Shown: positions 1 through 8,700, numbered from the stretch's first letter. The stretch is DNA of 64,000 nucleotides from Palsa-504 sp963795795 (GCA_963795795.1 CAWCJS010000006.1:124001-188000); one strand, 5' to 3'. Notes: generated from the sequence alone by a model not told the origin. Program-made: numbers and translations.

Positions 1-1911
1 CGGGCCGACGCGCTGATCGAGGCGGTCAGGTCTGACGGGGAGCATCCCCGGCCGCACGTGGCCTACCTCGAGGATCCGGCCGTGGAGGACAACCTGTGGT
101 CCGTCCGCGAGCTGGGCCTGGGCGCCACCGCCTACCCGCCGGGCCAACACGAGACGCACGAGGGCTGGGAGGACGCGGCCGTGCCGCCGGACCGGCTAGG
201 CGACTACCTGCGTGACTTCCGCGTGTTGCTGGCCCGGCACGACTACCACGGCGCATCCCTGTACGGGCATTTCGGGCACGGATGCGTGCACACCCGGATC
301 CCGTTCGAGCTGCGCACCACGTCGGGCATCGCGGACTACCGGTCGTTCGCGGAGGAAGCGGCCGACTTGGTGGTCTCCTACGGAGGCTCGTTGTCCGGCG
401 AGCACGGCGACGGCCAGTCCCGGGGCGAGTTGCTGCCCAAGATGTTCGGCCCGGACCTGATGCGCGCACAGGGCGAGCTCAAGGCCCTGTTCGACCCGGA
501 CAACCGGATGAACCCCGGCAAGGTCATCCAGCCGTACCGGTTGGATGAGCACCTGACGCTGCGCGGCTGGTTCCCGCCGGAGCCGCGAACGTTCTTCGAG
601 TATCCGCACGACCAGGGCAGGTTCTCCGCCGCCGCGTCACGGTGCGTAGGCGTCGGGAAGTGCCGCGGCGATGAGGGTGGCGTGATGTGCCCGAGCTACC
701 GGGTCACCCGCGAGGAAGAGCACTCCACCCGGGGCCGCGCCCGGCTGCTGATGGAGATGGTCCGGGGCGAGGTGATCACCGGCGGATGGCATTCCGAAGA
801 GGTTCGCGACGCACTGGACCTGTGCCTGGCCTGCAAGGGATGCCGGAAGGAATGCCCCGTCGGCGTGGACATCGCGACCTACAAGGCGGAGTTCCTCGCG
901 CATCATTACGCGGGCAGGCTCCGCCCCGCGGCGCACTACTCCATGGGCTGGCTACCGCTCATCTCCGCCCTGGTGACTGCCGTCCCCGGTCTGCCCGGAC
1001 TGGTGAACACCGTGACCCATACGCCGGGGCTTTCCTGGATGGCCAAACGGGCCGGGGGAATCGACCCGAAGCGGGACATCCCGCATTTCGCCGGGCAGCG
1101 TTTTACCCGATGGGCTGGCTCCCGTCCCCGCAGCGCCGCCGGGGGCCGCCGCGTGATCCTGTGGCCGGACACGTTTACCAACAACTTCAATCCCGAGATC
1201 GCCCGGGCCGCGGTCGCCGTGCTCGAACGCGCAGGTTTCCAGGTGGAGGTGCCCACCAGGCCGATGTGCTGCGGGCTCACCTGGATCTCCACCGGTCAGC
1301 TCGGCATGGCATCCCGGATGCTGCGGCGCACCCTGCGCGCGCTGCGGCCCGCGCTGCGGTCGGGCGTGCCCGTCGTGGTACTCGAGCCCAGCTGCGCCGC
1401 GGTGTTCCGGTCAGACGCCGCCGAACTGATCGGCTCGGACGACGCTCGGCTGCTGGCCTCGCGGACCAAGACCCTGGCCGAACTGCTCACCGAAGCCGCC
1501 TGGACACCCCGGGGCCTGCTCGACGAGCTGGGGGAGCAGCCGCCACCACGGGGCGTTCCGAGCCGGGCGGTCGTGCAGGTGCACTGCCACCAGCACGCGA
1601 TCATGGGCTTCGACCCCGATATCAAGCTGCTAGGCCAGTGTGGCCTGGATGTTGAGCTGCTCGATTCCGGCTGCTGCGGCCTGGCCGGGAATTTCGGCTT
1701 CGAGCGCGGGCACTACGACGTGTCTTCAGCCTGCGCGGAGCGCGGGCTGTGGCCCGCCGCGCGGGACGCCGGCCAGGACACGGTCATGCTGGCGGACGGA
1801 TTCTCCTGCCGGACGCAGCTGGCCGCCGGCCGCACCGGCCGGGAGGGCTGGCACCTAGCCCAGGTCCTCGAGCGCGTCACCCGATCACCAGGCGCAGCCA
1901 CGGACGGTTAG
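1..1911 (+). CDS. FAD-linked oxidase / Fe-S (CCG-domain) oxidoreductase, 5'-truncated by window edge
   Basis: The reading frame is open from base 1, so the N-terminal FAD-binding half lies outside the window; about 636 residues are visible. The first ~180 residues match the C-terminal part of FAD-linked oxidases of the D-lactate/glycolate dehydrogenase type (YGHFGHGCVHTR, SGEHGDGQSRG, FDPDNRMNPGKV). A ferredoxin-like segment follows (CLACKGCRKECP), then two cysteine-rich CCG repeats (RPMCCGL and DSGCCGLAGNFG) as in GlpC/LutA-like subunits. The layout is that of single-chain 2-hydroxyacid dehydrogenases that pass electrons from flavin through Fe-S centres to a membrane acceptor. The substrate cannot be read from the sequence. 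Confidence 0.88.
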   Translation, partial: RADALIEAVRSDGEHPRPHVAYLEDPAVEDNLWSVRELGLGATAYPPGQHETHEGWEDAAVPPDRLGDYLRDFRVLLARHDYHGASLYGHFGHGCVHTRIPFELRTTSGIADYRSFAEEAADLVVSYGGSLSGEHGDGQSRGELLPKMFGPDLMRAQGELKALFDPDNRMNPGKVIQPYRLDEHLTLRGWFPPEPRTFFEYPHDQGRFSAAASRCVGVGKCRGDEGGVMCPSYRVTREEEHSTRGRARLLMEMVRGEVITGGWHSEEVRDALDLCLACKGCRKECPVGVDIATYKAEFLAHHYAGRLRPAAHYSMGWLPLISALVTAVPGLPGLVNTVTHTPGLSWMAKRAGGIDPKRDIPHFAGQRFTRWAGSRPRSAAGGRRVILWPDTFTNNFNPEIARAAVAVLERAGFQVEVPTRPMCCGLTWISTGQLGMASRMLRRTLRALRPALRSGVPVVVLEPSCAAVFRSDAAELIGSDDARLLASRTKTLAELLTEAAWTPRGLLDELGEQPPPRGVPSRAVVQVHCHQHAIMGFDPDIKLLGQCGLDVELLDSGCCGLAGNFGFERGHYDVSSACAERGLWPAARDAGQDTVMLADGFSCRTQLAAGRTGREGWHLAQVLERVTRSPGAATDG

Positions 1912-1955
1912 CGGCAACCTGCGCCTTCATCCGGGCCGTTGCGACAGCGCTTCCA

Positions 1956-1980
1956 GTTTCGGTCTTCTTATGCCGGGTAG
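1956..1980 (+). promoter_or_regulatory. SigB/SigF-type promoter candidate
   Basis: GTTT at 1956-1959, 15 bases, then GGGTAG at 1975-1980. This fits the general-stress sigma consensus of actinobacteria (G-N-N/T-T, 14-16 bases, GGGTA-). It lies 10 bases before the preferred ATG of the DUF6328 gene, so the transcript would be nearly leaderless. Confidence 0.6.
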
Positions 1981-1990
1981 CCGACCGCCC

Positions 1991-2485
1991 ATGGGACCAG
2001 GCGAATGGCCTGCGGCGGGAACTGACCGGCACCCCGATCCGCGGCAGGAGTCACAGGCGCAGCGGGACGACCGGAATCTCGGCGAGCTCCTCCAGGAACT
2101 GCGGGTCGCGGGCCTGGGCGTGCAGGTCCTGTTCGGGTTCTTGCTCTCGCTGCCGTTCACCAACCGGTTCACCCGGCTGAGCCCGGGCCAGCGGGACCTG
2201 TACCTGGTCAGCCTGGTGCTGGCGGCGGTCGCGACCGCGCTGCTGGTCGGACCGGTCGCCTATCACCGGCTGGTCTTCCGCCGGGGCCAGAAGGAACGGC
2301 TGGTGCGGGCGGCCAGCGTGATGGCCATCGTCGGCCTGGCCGCGGTTGGCCTGGCCGTCTCGGCCGCGGTCCTGCTGGTGACCAGCTATGTCGGCGGCGG
2401 CCTGGCCGCGGGCCTGATCACGGCCTTCGTCGCCTGCCTGTTCGGCCTGTTGTGGTTCGCGTTCCCGCTCGCCCGCCGCCACTAA
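1991..2485 (+). CDS. DUF6328 family membrane protein
   Basis: A 164-residue protein with an N-terminal acidic/polar segment (RDDRNLGELLQELRVAGLGV) and four hydrophobic stretches, the architecture of DUF6328 proteins, which databases sometimes label as antiporter-like. The function is unknown. An in-frame ATG at 1970 also exists, but it overlaps the -10 element of the promoter candidate, so the ATG at 1991 is preferred. The gene stands alone between the Fe-S oxidase and a convergent DUF3040 gene. The promoter type suggests a general-stress gene. Confidence 0.75.
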   Translation: MGPGEWPAAGTDRHPDPRQESQAQRDDRNLGELLQELRVAGLGVQVLFGFLLSLPFTNRFTRLSPGQRDLYLVSLVLAAVATALLVGPVAYHRLVFRRGQKERLVRAASVMAIVGLAAVGLAVSAAVLLVTSYVGGGLAAGLITAFVACLFGLLWFAFPLARRH

Positions 2486-2625
2486 CCGCGCCGCGCCAGA
2501 AAGCGACAGGTCAGCGCTTAGGTGACTCCCCGCTCTGGAGTTCCCCGGCGCTCCTCTGCGCGCCCCGGTGACCAGCCAGCGCGGCCGCAGGTTTAACGTG
2601 ACCGCGCCACCAGGGAACATCGCGT

Positions 2626-3060
2626 TCACCGCGACCCGCTGGCCGTCGGCCGCTCACTGCTGCGCGGCGCGCTCTTCAGCCCACTCGGAAACGCGTGGCC
2701 CGCGCTAACCGGCCTGGAGTGCGAGTGACCGTGCGATTCGGGCGCTGACTGACAGCTCGTGACCCACGGCGCCGTGCCGGACCGGCATGGGTGCGCGGTA
2801 TTGCCGCTGACGGCCAGGAAGCTGAGCAGCGCCGCCAGGCCCAGCGCGACCGGGATGGCGATGATCGCGCGCCGCCTGGCGACCAGCCAAACCCGCCGGA
2901 CGCTGGCCCTCGGCGGCAGCGACTCCGTTCGCGGCGCTCCGTCCTCCCGGGTCAGCCGGGTGAAGATCGCGAACATCGACCTGAGCCGGGGCTCGCCGCC
3001 TTCCAGGGCGCTCTCGATCCCCTGCAGCACCCGCTGCTGGCTGACCGGCAAGCTCACCAC
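2626..3060 (-). CDS. DUF3040 family small membrane protein
   Basis: 144 residues. The N-terminal part (LPVSQQRVLQGIESALEGGE, then LRSMFAIFTRLT) is the typical start of actinobacterial DUF3040 proteins. One transmembrane helix follows near residues 65-85, then a His/Ser-rich tail. The family has no known function. It is transcribed toward the DUF6328 gene. A GTTT-N15-GGGCAG motif sits directly upstream with its -10 seven bases before the start codon, so the message may be leaderless and stress-sigma driven (inference). Confidence 0.75.
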   Translation of the reverse strand: MVSLPVSQQRVLQGIESALEGGEPRLRSMFAIFTRLTREDGAPRTESLPPRASVRRVWLVARRRAIIAIPVALGLAALLSFLAVSGNTAHPCRSGTAPWVTSCQSAPESHGHSHSRPVSAGHAFPSGLKSAPRSSERPTASGSR

Positions 3061-3066
3061 CGCCCA

Positions 3067-3091
3067 CTGCCCGGGGAAACCAGGGCGAAAC
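3067..3091 (-). promoter_or_regulatory. SigB/SigF-type promoter candidate (one mismatch)
   Basis: Read on the minus strand: GTTT (3091-3088), 15 bases, GGGCAG (3072-3067), one mismatch from GGGTAG. It is placed for transcription of the DUF3040 gene. Confidence 0.4.
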
Positions 3092-3117
3092 CCTCCCGTT
3101 CGCAGCCGGGGTAACGG

Positions 3118-3142
3118 GATTGAGGCTGCCCATCATGGGTAG
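3118..3142 (+). promoter_or_regulatory. SigB/SigF-type promoter candidate
   Basis: GATT (3118-3121), 15 bases, GGGTAG (3137-3142), 28 bases before the ATG of the DUF6582 gene. The -10 is exact and the -35 keeps the G-N-T-T pattern. Confidence 0.45.
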
Positions 3143-3170
3143 CAGCCGTGACCAGTCGAGAGGAGGCGTC

Positions 3171-3530
3171 ATGGCTACGGACAAGCAGAAGGAAGCCGCC
3201 CGGCGTAACATCGGCAAGGCCCGGCAGGCGCAGAGCGCCCGAGCGCGCGGTGAGGACGTTCCCCGCAGCGGCGAGGGCATGAGCACCGCCGACAAGGACA
3301 AGCTGGCCGACCAGGAGTTCGCCTTTCCCGAGGAACGCAAGGAGCCGCTGACCGACGCCCGGCATGTCCGGAACGCGATCGCGCGCTTCAACCAGGTCGA
3401 AGGCGTCAGCGATGCCGAGCGGGACAAGGCGTGGAAGCGGATCCGGGCGGCGGCGAAGCGCTTCGACGTCGAGGTTTCCGAATCCGACTGGCGGGACCTG
3501 GCCAAGGGCGGCAAGGACCGCAAGCGCTAG
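3171..3530 (+). CDS. DUF6582 domain protein
   Basis: 119 residues, basic and highly charged. The C-terminal part (ARHVRNAIARFNQVEG, then DKAWKRIRAAAKRFDVEV) matches the DUF6582 signature found in small actinobacterial and phage-borne proteins. The ATG at 3171 is chosen because it follows a strong GAGAGGAGG ribosome site; an upstream TTG lacks one. No transmembrane segment or signal peptide is visible. The function is unknown. The stress-type promoter motif upstream suggests induction with its neighbours. Confidence 0.8.
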   Translation: MATDKQKEAARRNIGKARQAQSARARGEDVPRSGEGMSTADKDKLADQEFAFPEERKEPLTDARHVRNAIARFNQVEGVSDAERDKAWKRIRAAAKRFDVEVSESDWRDLAKGGKDRKR

Positions 3531-3606
3531 GCCGTGCCCGGCGGTCCAGGACTGGCCTTTTCTTACTGGGCGGGCCGCGCTTCAAACACTGCGGGGCACT
3601 CGAAAG

Positions 3607-3631
3607 GTGTCGATCGTCTTGCCGCGGGTAG
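3607..3631 (+). promoter_or_regulatory. SigB/SigF-type promoter candidate
   Basis: GTGT (3607-3610), 15 bases, GGGTAG (3626-3631), followed 40 bases later by the GvpU-like gene and possibly otsA. Confidence 0.45.
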
Positions 3632-3670
3632 AAGGGGCGGTCCGCTACCGACGTCAAGGAGATGCCCACT

Positions 3671-4066
3671 ATGGCCAAGCGCCACATCGATCCGGTCCTA
3701 CAGCAGCTGGCTCAGGCCATCAACGACTCAGGCCAAGCCGCGACCCCGGTCGTGGTCTCGGTGCACGGCACCGTACTTAGCGGCGCCCTGATCTCGGAGC
3801 AGAGGTACTTCAGCGAACTCGTGGAGGGAAGTCCCCTGATGAGCGCGCTGGAGCCGTCCTCTGGACTGCTGGGCAAGGAGTACACCAGCGAGGCGGAAGC
3901 CGCGACCGCCCGGCACCTGCATATAAGGGCGACGGGCAGTCGGAGCGACCCTGAGCTGGCCGATGGCCTGTGGCGCATCAGCCTGGAGGCCGTCGACGGA
4001 TGGACCCTTCGCGCCGGCGCCGAAGCCGATCGAGGGCCGTTTGCCCGCCTGCTCGGCAACCCCTAG
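3671..4066 (+). CDS. GvpU-like small protein
   Basis: 131 residues from the ATG at 3671, which has the AAGGAG site at good spacing; the ATG at 3662 abuts that site. The N-terminal half (IDPVLQQLAQAINDSG, then VVVSVHGTVLSGALISEQRYF) resembles the GvpU gas-vesicle accessory proteins of actinomycetes, a beta-rich fold. No other gas-vesicle gene is in the window, so a gas-vesicle role cannot be inferred. The stop is 31 bases before otsA, so the two may be co-transcribed. Confidence 0.5.
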   Translation: MAKRHIDPVLQQLAQAINDSGQAATPVVVSVHGTVLSGALISEQRYFSELVEGSPLMSALEPSSGLLGKEYTSEAEAATARHLHIRATGSRSDPELADGLWRISLEAVDGWTLRAGAEADRGPFARLLGNP

Positions 4067-4097
4067 CTGCTGCTGGCATGCCGCTAGGGTTTGACCG

Positions 4098-5525
4098 GTG
4101 TCGCCGGTGAGGAACAAGGCCCGTGCCGGGCAGCACGATTTCGTAGTGGTGGCCAGCAGGCTGCCGGTGGACCGGGACGAGGGCCCGGACGGCGAGGCTA
4201 GCTGGCGGCCCAGTCCGGGCGGGCTGGTCACGGCGCTCGAGCCGGTCATGCGCGAGGCCGGCGGCGTATGGGTCGGCTGGTCCGGTGACGCGGAATCCGC
4301 TCCGGGGGCGTTCGAGGCCAACGGCCTGGACCTGGTGGCCGTGGGGCTGTCCGCGGAGCAGGTACGCGATTACTACGAGGGTTTCTGCAACGCGACCCTA
4401 TGGCCGCTCTACCACGACGTCATCGCCCCGCCGCAGTTCGAGCGCCGCTGGTGGGAGGCCTACGTGGCGGTCAACCGGTCGTTCGCGGTCGCGGCGGCCG
4501 CCGAGGCGGCGCCCGGCGCGACGGTCTGGGTGCACGACTACCAGCTCCAGCTGGTGCCGCGGATGCTGCGCGAGCAGCGCGCCGACGTCCGCATCGGCTT
4601 CTTCAACCACATTCCGTTCCCCTGCTGCGAGATCTTCGCCCAGCTTCCCTGGCGCCGCCAGGTAATCGAGGGCCTGCTCGGCGCGGACCTGCTGGGCTTC
4701 CAGAGCCGGGCCGACGCGACGAACTTCCTGCGCGCCTGCCGCCGGGCCGCGGGCCTGCCGACCAAGGGCCACGCCATCCGGGTCCGCGATACCGACGGCG
4801 TGCGCGAGGTCCAGGCGGCGGCCTTCCCTATCTCGATCGACTCGGCGGCCCTGGAGGCGATCGCCCGGCGGGACGAGGTCAGGAAACGGGCCTCGGACAT
4901 CCGGCTGGCCCTGGGCCAGCCGGATGTGCTGCTGCTGGGCATCGACCGGCTTGACTACACCAAGGGCATCTTGCACCGCCTCAACGCCTACGGCGAGCTG
5001 CTCGACGAGGGCCGGCTCGGCCCGCAGGCGGTCCTGGTCCAGGTCGCGAGCCCGAGCCGGGAGCGGGTCGAGGCCTACCGCGCGCTGCGGGACGAGGTCG
5101 AGCGGACCGTGAGCCGGATCAACGGCGAGCATGCCGAGGTAGGCAGCCCGCCGGTGCACTACCTGCACCAGTCCTATGCCCGGGAGGAGATGGCCGCGCT
5201 GTACCTGGCCGCCGACGTGATGCTGGTCACTCCGCTGCGAGACGGCATGAACCTGGTGGCTAAGGAGTACGTCGCCTGCCGCTACGACGAGAACGGCGCG
5301 CTCGTGCTCAGCGAGTTCACCGGCGCGGCCGACGAGCTGACCAGCGCGTTCGGAGTCAACCCGCACGACATCGACGGCCTGAAGGACGCCATCGTGCGCG
5401 CTACCACGATCGGCCCCGCCGAGGCCAGGCGCCGGATGCGGTCGATGCGCCGGCAGGTCCGCGGGCACGACGTGGCCTCCTGGGCGGCCAGTTTCCTCGA
5501 CACGCTCAGGCAGACGCCGGGATAA
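4098..5525 (+). CDS. otsA: alpha,alpha-trehalose-phosphate synthase (UDP-forming)
   Basis: A 475-residue GT20 enzyme that joins UDP-glucose and glucose-6-phosphate to trehalose-6-phosphate in the cytoplasm. Visible family motifs: VVASRLPV and the N-terminal GWSG loop, WVHDYQLQLVPRMLR, IGFFNHIPFP, the sugar-nucleotide segment GIDRLDYTKGI, and the C-terminal LRDGMNLVAKEYVAC with LSEFTGAADEL. The length is normal for OtsA. The start is GTG. No trehalose-phosphatase (otsB) is adjacent. Trehalose is an osmo- and desiccation protectant, which fits the surrounding stress-type promoters. Confidence 0.95.
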   Translation: MSPVRNKARAGQHDFVVVASRLPVDRDEGPDGEASWRPSPGGLVTALEPVMREAGGVWVGWSGDAESAPGAFEANGLDLVAVGLSAEQVRDYYEGFCNATLWPLYHDVIAPPQFERRWWEAYVAVNRSFAVAAAAEAAPGATVWVHDYQLQLVPRMLREQRADVRIGFFNHIPFPCCEIFAQLPWRRQVIEGLLGADLLGFQSRADATNFLRACRRAAGLPTKGHAIRVRDTDGVREVQAAAFPISIDSAALEAIARRDEVRKRASDIRLALGQPDVLLLGIDRLDYTKGILHRLNAYGELLDEGRLGPQAVLVQVASPSRERVEAYRALRDEVERTVSRINGEHAEVGSPPVHYLHQSYAREEMAALYLAADVMLVTPLRDGMNLVAKEYVACRYDENGALVLSEFTGAADELTSAFGVNPHDIDGLKDAIVRATTIGPAEARRRMRSMRRQVRGHDVASWAASFLDTLRQTPG

Positions 5526-5629
5526 CCGTTTCAGCCTCGGCGGCCGGGGGCAGGGGAGGTATCGAGATCTGCGGCAGTGGAGCGGCTGCGCTTCCGGGCC
5601 GACTAGGCGAAGTCGAGGCAGATGGGCCT

Positions 5630-5653
5630 GGTTCCGCTTGTCTTTGCAGGTAC
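5630..5653 (+). promoter_or_regulatory. weak SigB-type promoter candidate
   Basis: GGTT (5630-5633), 14 bases, AGGTAC (5648-5653), upstream of the gene at 5682. One mismatch to the GGGTAC form of the -10. Listed because the neighbours have stronger examples. Confidence 0.25.
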
Positions 5654-5681
5654 AAGCGATCGATTCCAGGAGGTATCCGCC

Positions 5682-6050
5682 ATGACTAATCCTGATGGGC
5701 CCCGGCACGTTGAGGTCGGCGATGATGGCCAGCCGGTCGCCGCTGCTGAGGTGACAACTAGCGCGGGAGCGGAGGGAACGGTGCGAGCGTCGCTGCACGC
5801 GCCGGCCGGGCACATTACTCCTGGCCGCCGGGCGAGCCTGGTTGATGCGGTCATGGATCTGCCCGAGGTGCAGGCTAGCGCGCGCATGGAGGCCTCGATC
5901 CCGCGCGGCGACGGCGAATCGCTCGAGCGCCTGCGGGAGCGGACCGAGAATGCGGTCACGCGTCCGGCCGGATCTACCACGCTGCTGGACGCGGATATTC
6001 CGTCAGGGAGCCAGCCGGAAGCCGATCAGGATCCCGACGATACGAGCTGA
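5682..6050 (+). CDS. hypothetical acidic protein
   Basis: 122 residues, soluble and acidic, with a disordered-looking N terminus (DGPRHVEVGDDGQP) and a charged helix near residues 80-95 (ESLERLRERTENAV). The ATG is fixed by a near-perfect CCAGGAGGT site eight bases upstream. I recognise no family. A short segment (VDAVMDLPEVQASARMEA) could be a small conserved helix-turn element. It lies between otsA and the convergent acidic paralogue pair. Confidence 0.6.
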   Translation: MTNPDGPRHVEVGDDGQPVAAAEVTTSAGAEGTVRASLHAPAGHITPGRRASLVDAVMDLPEVQASARMEASIPRGDGESLERLRERTENAVTRPAGSTTLLDADIPSGSQPEADQDPDDTS

Positions 6051-6191
6051 GCCGTCTGGAAAGGCATCCGCTCCAGGGGCCGCTGCGGGTCACCTGGTGG
6101 CGGATCCCGGCCGGAGACGTACCTCCGGCCGGGATGCCCGCACGGAATGGCTGAATACCCAGTGGGCGCGGGTGGATGACTGGATAGCCGA

Positions 6192-6710
6192 CTACGCGGC
6201 TAGCAGCCGCTCAAAGAACGAGCGGTAGAGGCGCAGCCCCTGCCTGAGGTCCTCGGTTGAGACCCGGTCGCCGCCTGCCAAGCGCTCTTCAAGCCCGGCA
6301 CGCTCGCTGGCGAACATCGCGGCCAGCCGCTGCATGAGCTCTGCTACGAGCGCGTCGGCCTGCTTGACCGCCCTGCTCGGCTCGTCGACGAACTCCGCCT
6401 GGATGTCCTTCCAGCGCATGGTCATGCTCTGCAGTTCGCCGTCCGCCAGCAAGCTGGCCCGCGGTCGGGCTTCAGCTGCGACGCTGCCCTCGTGGGCGGT
6501 GTCCGGGCCGCGGTGGTCGGCGGGCCCGGACACCGCATGACCTGCGGTGAGCCGGTCGCCGTCGTCGGCGTAGTCGTCATCGGCGTAATCGTCACCGAAG
6601 CCTTCGGGACCGGCCGGCGCCGGGACGTCCTCCTGGCCCGTCCAGGGGCCAGCCGCGGCGATCTGCTCGGTGGTCAGCCCACGGTCTTGGGTGTTGTCAG
6701 TGTCGTTCAT
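6192..6710 (-). CDS. hypothetical acidic protein, paralogue of the downstream half of the neighbouring gene
   Basis: 172 residues. The N-terminal half is acidic and low-complexity (DDYADDDYADDGDR). The C-terminal half contains MRWKDIQAEFVDEPSRAVKQAD and STEDLRQGLRLYRSFFERLL, which align with WRDVQEHFVDQPEQATTDAD and STEDLREALLRYRSLFDELL in the gene just upstream, so the two share a helical domain. The ATG at 6710 follows a GTGAGGCGG site and overlaps the upstream stop by 14 bases, showing translational coupling. The function is unknown. Confidence 0.7.
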   Translation of the reverse strand: MNDTDNTQDRGLTTEQIAAAGPWTGQEDVPAPAGPEGFGDDYADDDYADDGDRLTAGHAVSGPADHRGPDTAHEGSVAAEARPRASLLADGELQSMTMRWKDIQAEFVDEPSRAVKQADALVAELMQRLAAMFASERAGLEERLAGGDRVSTEDLRQGLRLYRSFFERLLAA

Positions 6711-7446
6711 CGTCCGCCTCACCGGCCTGTCCGCTGGTCGTAGTAATCCGGGTCCTGGGCCGCCGGACCTGCGCCGTCGCTTCCCGTGGCCGCCGGCCCG
6801 TCGGTCTGCCCGGTGGGGCTGATCCCCGGGTCTCGCGGATCCGGTACGCAGTGCCGCGCTGGCGACTGCTGGCGCCGGACGGCTCCGCCTGGCCGGTGGT
6901 GCCGTCTGCTGCGCCGTTTTCCGGGCGCAGCAGTTCGTCGAACAGGGACCGGTACCGCAGCAGCGCCTCGCGCAGGTCTTCGGTACTGGCCTGCTGAGTC
7001 TCGGAGCGTTGCCGCACGGCGTGCGCGAACCGGTAGTTCTCGACGGTGTCCGGGTAGTCGACCGATATCAGCTCGGCCTGCGCGTCGAAGTCCTTCATCG
7101 GGTAACCCCGCGCTTCCATGACGCGGGTGATGAGGATGTCGGCATCAGTCGTGGCTTGCTCGGGCTGATCCACGAAGTGCTCCTGCACGTCGCGCCATTC
7201 GTACGCGAAATTCAGGCGGGTGGCTTCCGGCAGCGGCTTTACGTCGAACTGAGCCCGCTGCTTCTCACGTGCGCGAAGGTCGGCCTCCGCGGCACGCTGG
7301 TCACCGCGGTTCTCTACCGCCCGGTCGTATTCCGGGCCGAAGCGTTCACGAAGCATCGCGGAATTGCGCTTTCTGGCCCCCATCGCGACCAGCGCGATGA
7401 CGACCACCACAGCGATGGCGATTACGACCCATATCAGAGTAGCCAT
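6697..7446 (-). CDS. membrane-anchored hypothetical protein with the shared helical domain
   Basis: 249 residues. Residues 3-23 form a transmembrane anchor (WVVIAIAVVVVIALVAMGA). A charged heptad-like region follows (RAAEADLRAREKQRAQFDV), then the conserved domain (WRDVQEHFVDQPEQA to ALLRYRSLFDELL) and a Pro/Arg-rich tail. A strong AGGAGG site precedes the ATG. It is the first gene of a two-gene unit with its soluble paralogue. An exact GTTT-N14-GGGTAG promoter motif lies upstream, so stress-sigma expression is likely. The family is common in actinomycetes but uncharacterised. Confidence 0.75.
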   Translation of the reverse strand: MATLIWVVIAIAVVVVIALVAMGARKRNSAMLRERFGPEYDRAVENRGDQRAAEADLRAREKQRAQFDVKPLPEATRLNFAYEWRDVQEHFVDQPEQATTDADILITRVMEARGYPMKDFDAQAELISVDYPDTVENYRFAHAVRQRSETQQASTEDLREALLRYRSLFDELLRPENGAADGTTGQAEPSGASSRQRGTAYRIRETRGSAPPGRPTGRRPREATAQVRRPRTRITTTSGQAGEADDERH

Positions 7447-7476
7447 CAGATCCTCCTGTCATTGGATCTGCTTCCT

Positions 7477-7500
7477 CTACCCGGCCGCAGAAACTTAAAC
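7477..7500 (-). promoter_or_regulatory. SigB/SigF-type promoter, exact match
   Basis: Minus strand: GTTT (7500-7497), 14 bases beginning AAGTT, GGGTAG (7482-7477). It shares GTTTAAGTT and the exact spacing with the site at 20463. It is placed 31 bases ahead of the ATG of the membrane-anchored protein. Confidence 0.7.
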
Positions 7501-7521
7501 GATAAGCGCGATCCGGGAGGC

Positions 7522-8700
7522 TCAGCTCTTGTCGAGCCGGCGGATGGCGATCTCGTGCAGCAGCAGCCGAATGGCCGCCGCGATCGGGATCGCCACCAAT
7601 GCGCCGATGATGCCGAGCAGCACGCCGCCGATCAGGACGGCGATCAGGCTGACGACCGCGGGCACCTGCACGGTCCGGCCCATGATCCGGGGCACGATCA
7701 GGTAGTCCTCGGCCAGCCGGTAGGCGACGTAGAAGGCGAGGGTGGCGAGCGCGACGGGCAGCGACACGGTCAGCGCGACCAGGCTCACCACGGCGCCGCC
7801 GACGGTCGATCCGATCACCGGGATCAGGTCGAGGATGGCCACGAAGATGCCGAGCAGGAGCGGGTAGGGGACGCCGAACGCGAGCAGCCAGAGGTAGGTG
7901 CCGAGCCCGGCGATCAGCGAGGTGATGAAGTTCCCGAGAACGTAGCCGCCGACCTTGGCGAGGATCTCGTCGCCGATGAGGATGGCCCGCGGCCGCCGCG
8001 AATGCGGCACGAGCTGGTAGGCGAACACCTTGATTCGCGGCAGGCCGGCCAGGAAGTAGATGCTGAGCACCACGATGGCGAGCATGGACGACGCGGTGGT
8101 CAGCACCAGTTTCCCCGCGCCGAGGATCCCGCCGGCCAGGGAGCCGCCCCGGCTAGTGATCAGCTTGGTCAGCCGGTCCTGGATGTGGTACTTGACGTTG
8201 AGCTTGCCCAGTCCGGAGTTGCGGTCCTGCAGGTTGTGCAGGTAGTGCGGGATCTGGTGGGCGAGCGCGGTGGCCTCGGAGGCCAGCGGCGGGATCGCGG
8301 CCGCGAGAAACCCGGCCGCGACCGCGGCGGCGCAGCCGATGACGACCAGGACAGCGGCCCACCGGGGCACGCGGCGGCGCACCAGCCAGCCGACGACCGG
8401 GTCCAGGCCCGCGGCGACGAACAGGGCCAGGCCGATGATGATGAGCACCGACCGCGCCCCGATGATCAGCTCGATCGTGCCGTAGGCCACCGCCACGCCG
8501 AACGCGGCCATCATCCCGATCATGAACGGGGAACGCCGGTTGACCGGCCGTCCGGGCGTGCCGAGGCCGCCGGTCTCCTCGGCCACGGCAGCGGCCGTCT
8601 CCAGGGCCTCCTGGACCCGGCTTTCGCTGCCGCGGCCCCGGTTCGTCGTCTCGGGCCCGGACCTCCTCCTGCGCCCGGATCTCGGCCGCCTCGGGCCCAT
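7522..8700 (-). CDS. AI-2E family (UPF0118/PerM-type) membrane permease
   Basis: 392 residues. The core after residue ~55 has the AI-2E transporter layout: two helices, a soluble loop (HQIPHYLHNLQDRNSG), a third helix pair (LVLTTASSMLAIVVLSIYFLA) and a C-terminal bundle with the family motif PVIGSTVGG and YLIVPRIMGR. Substrates of this family are uncertain; some members export autoinducer-2 or act as Na+/H+ antiporters. The first ~50 residues are Arg-rich and the start is unsure. A short in-frame ATG reading (8763-8731) ends at a stop, so an N-terminal indel is possible. The gene may follow the 33-residue membrane peptide in one transcript. Confidence 0.85.
   Translation of the reverse strand: MGPRRPRSGRRRRSGPETTNRGRGSESRVQEALETAAAVAEETGGLGTPGRPVNRRSPFMIGMMAAFGVAVAYGTIELIIGARSVLIIIGLALFVAAGLDPVVGWLVRRRVPRWAAVLVVIGCAAAVAAGFLAAAIPPLASEATALAHQIPHYLHNLQDRNSGLGKLNVKYHIQDRLTKLITSRGGSLAGGILGAGKLVLTTASSMLAIVVLSIYFLAGLPRIKVFAYQLVPHSRRPRAILIGDEILAKVGGYVLGNFITSLIAGLGTYLWLLAFGVPYPLLLGIFVAILDLIPVIGSTVGGAVVSLVALTVSLPVALATLAFYVAYRLAEDYLIVPRIMGRTVQVPAVVSLIAVLIGGVLLGIIGALVAIPIAAAIRLLLHEIAIRRLDKS

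Noticed and set aside
3671..4066. Gas-vesicle locus
   Set aside because: Only one GvpU-like gene is present; no gvpA, gvpF/L or other structural gene is in the window.
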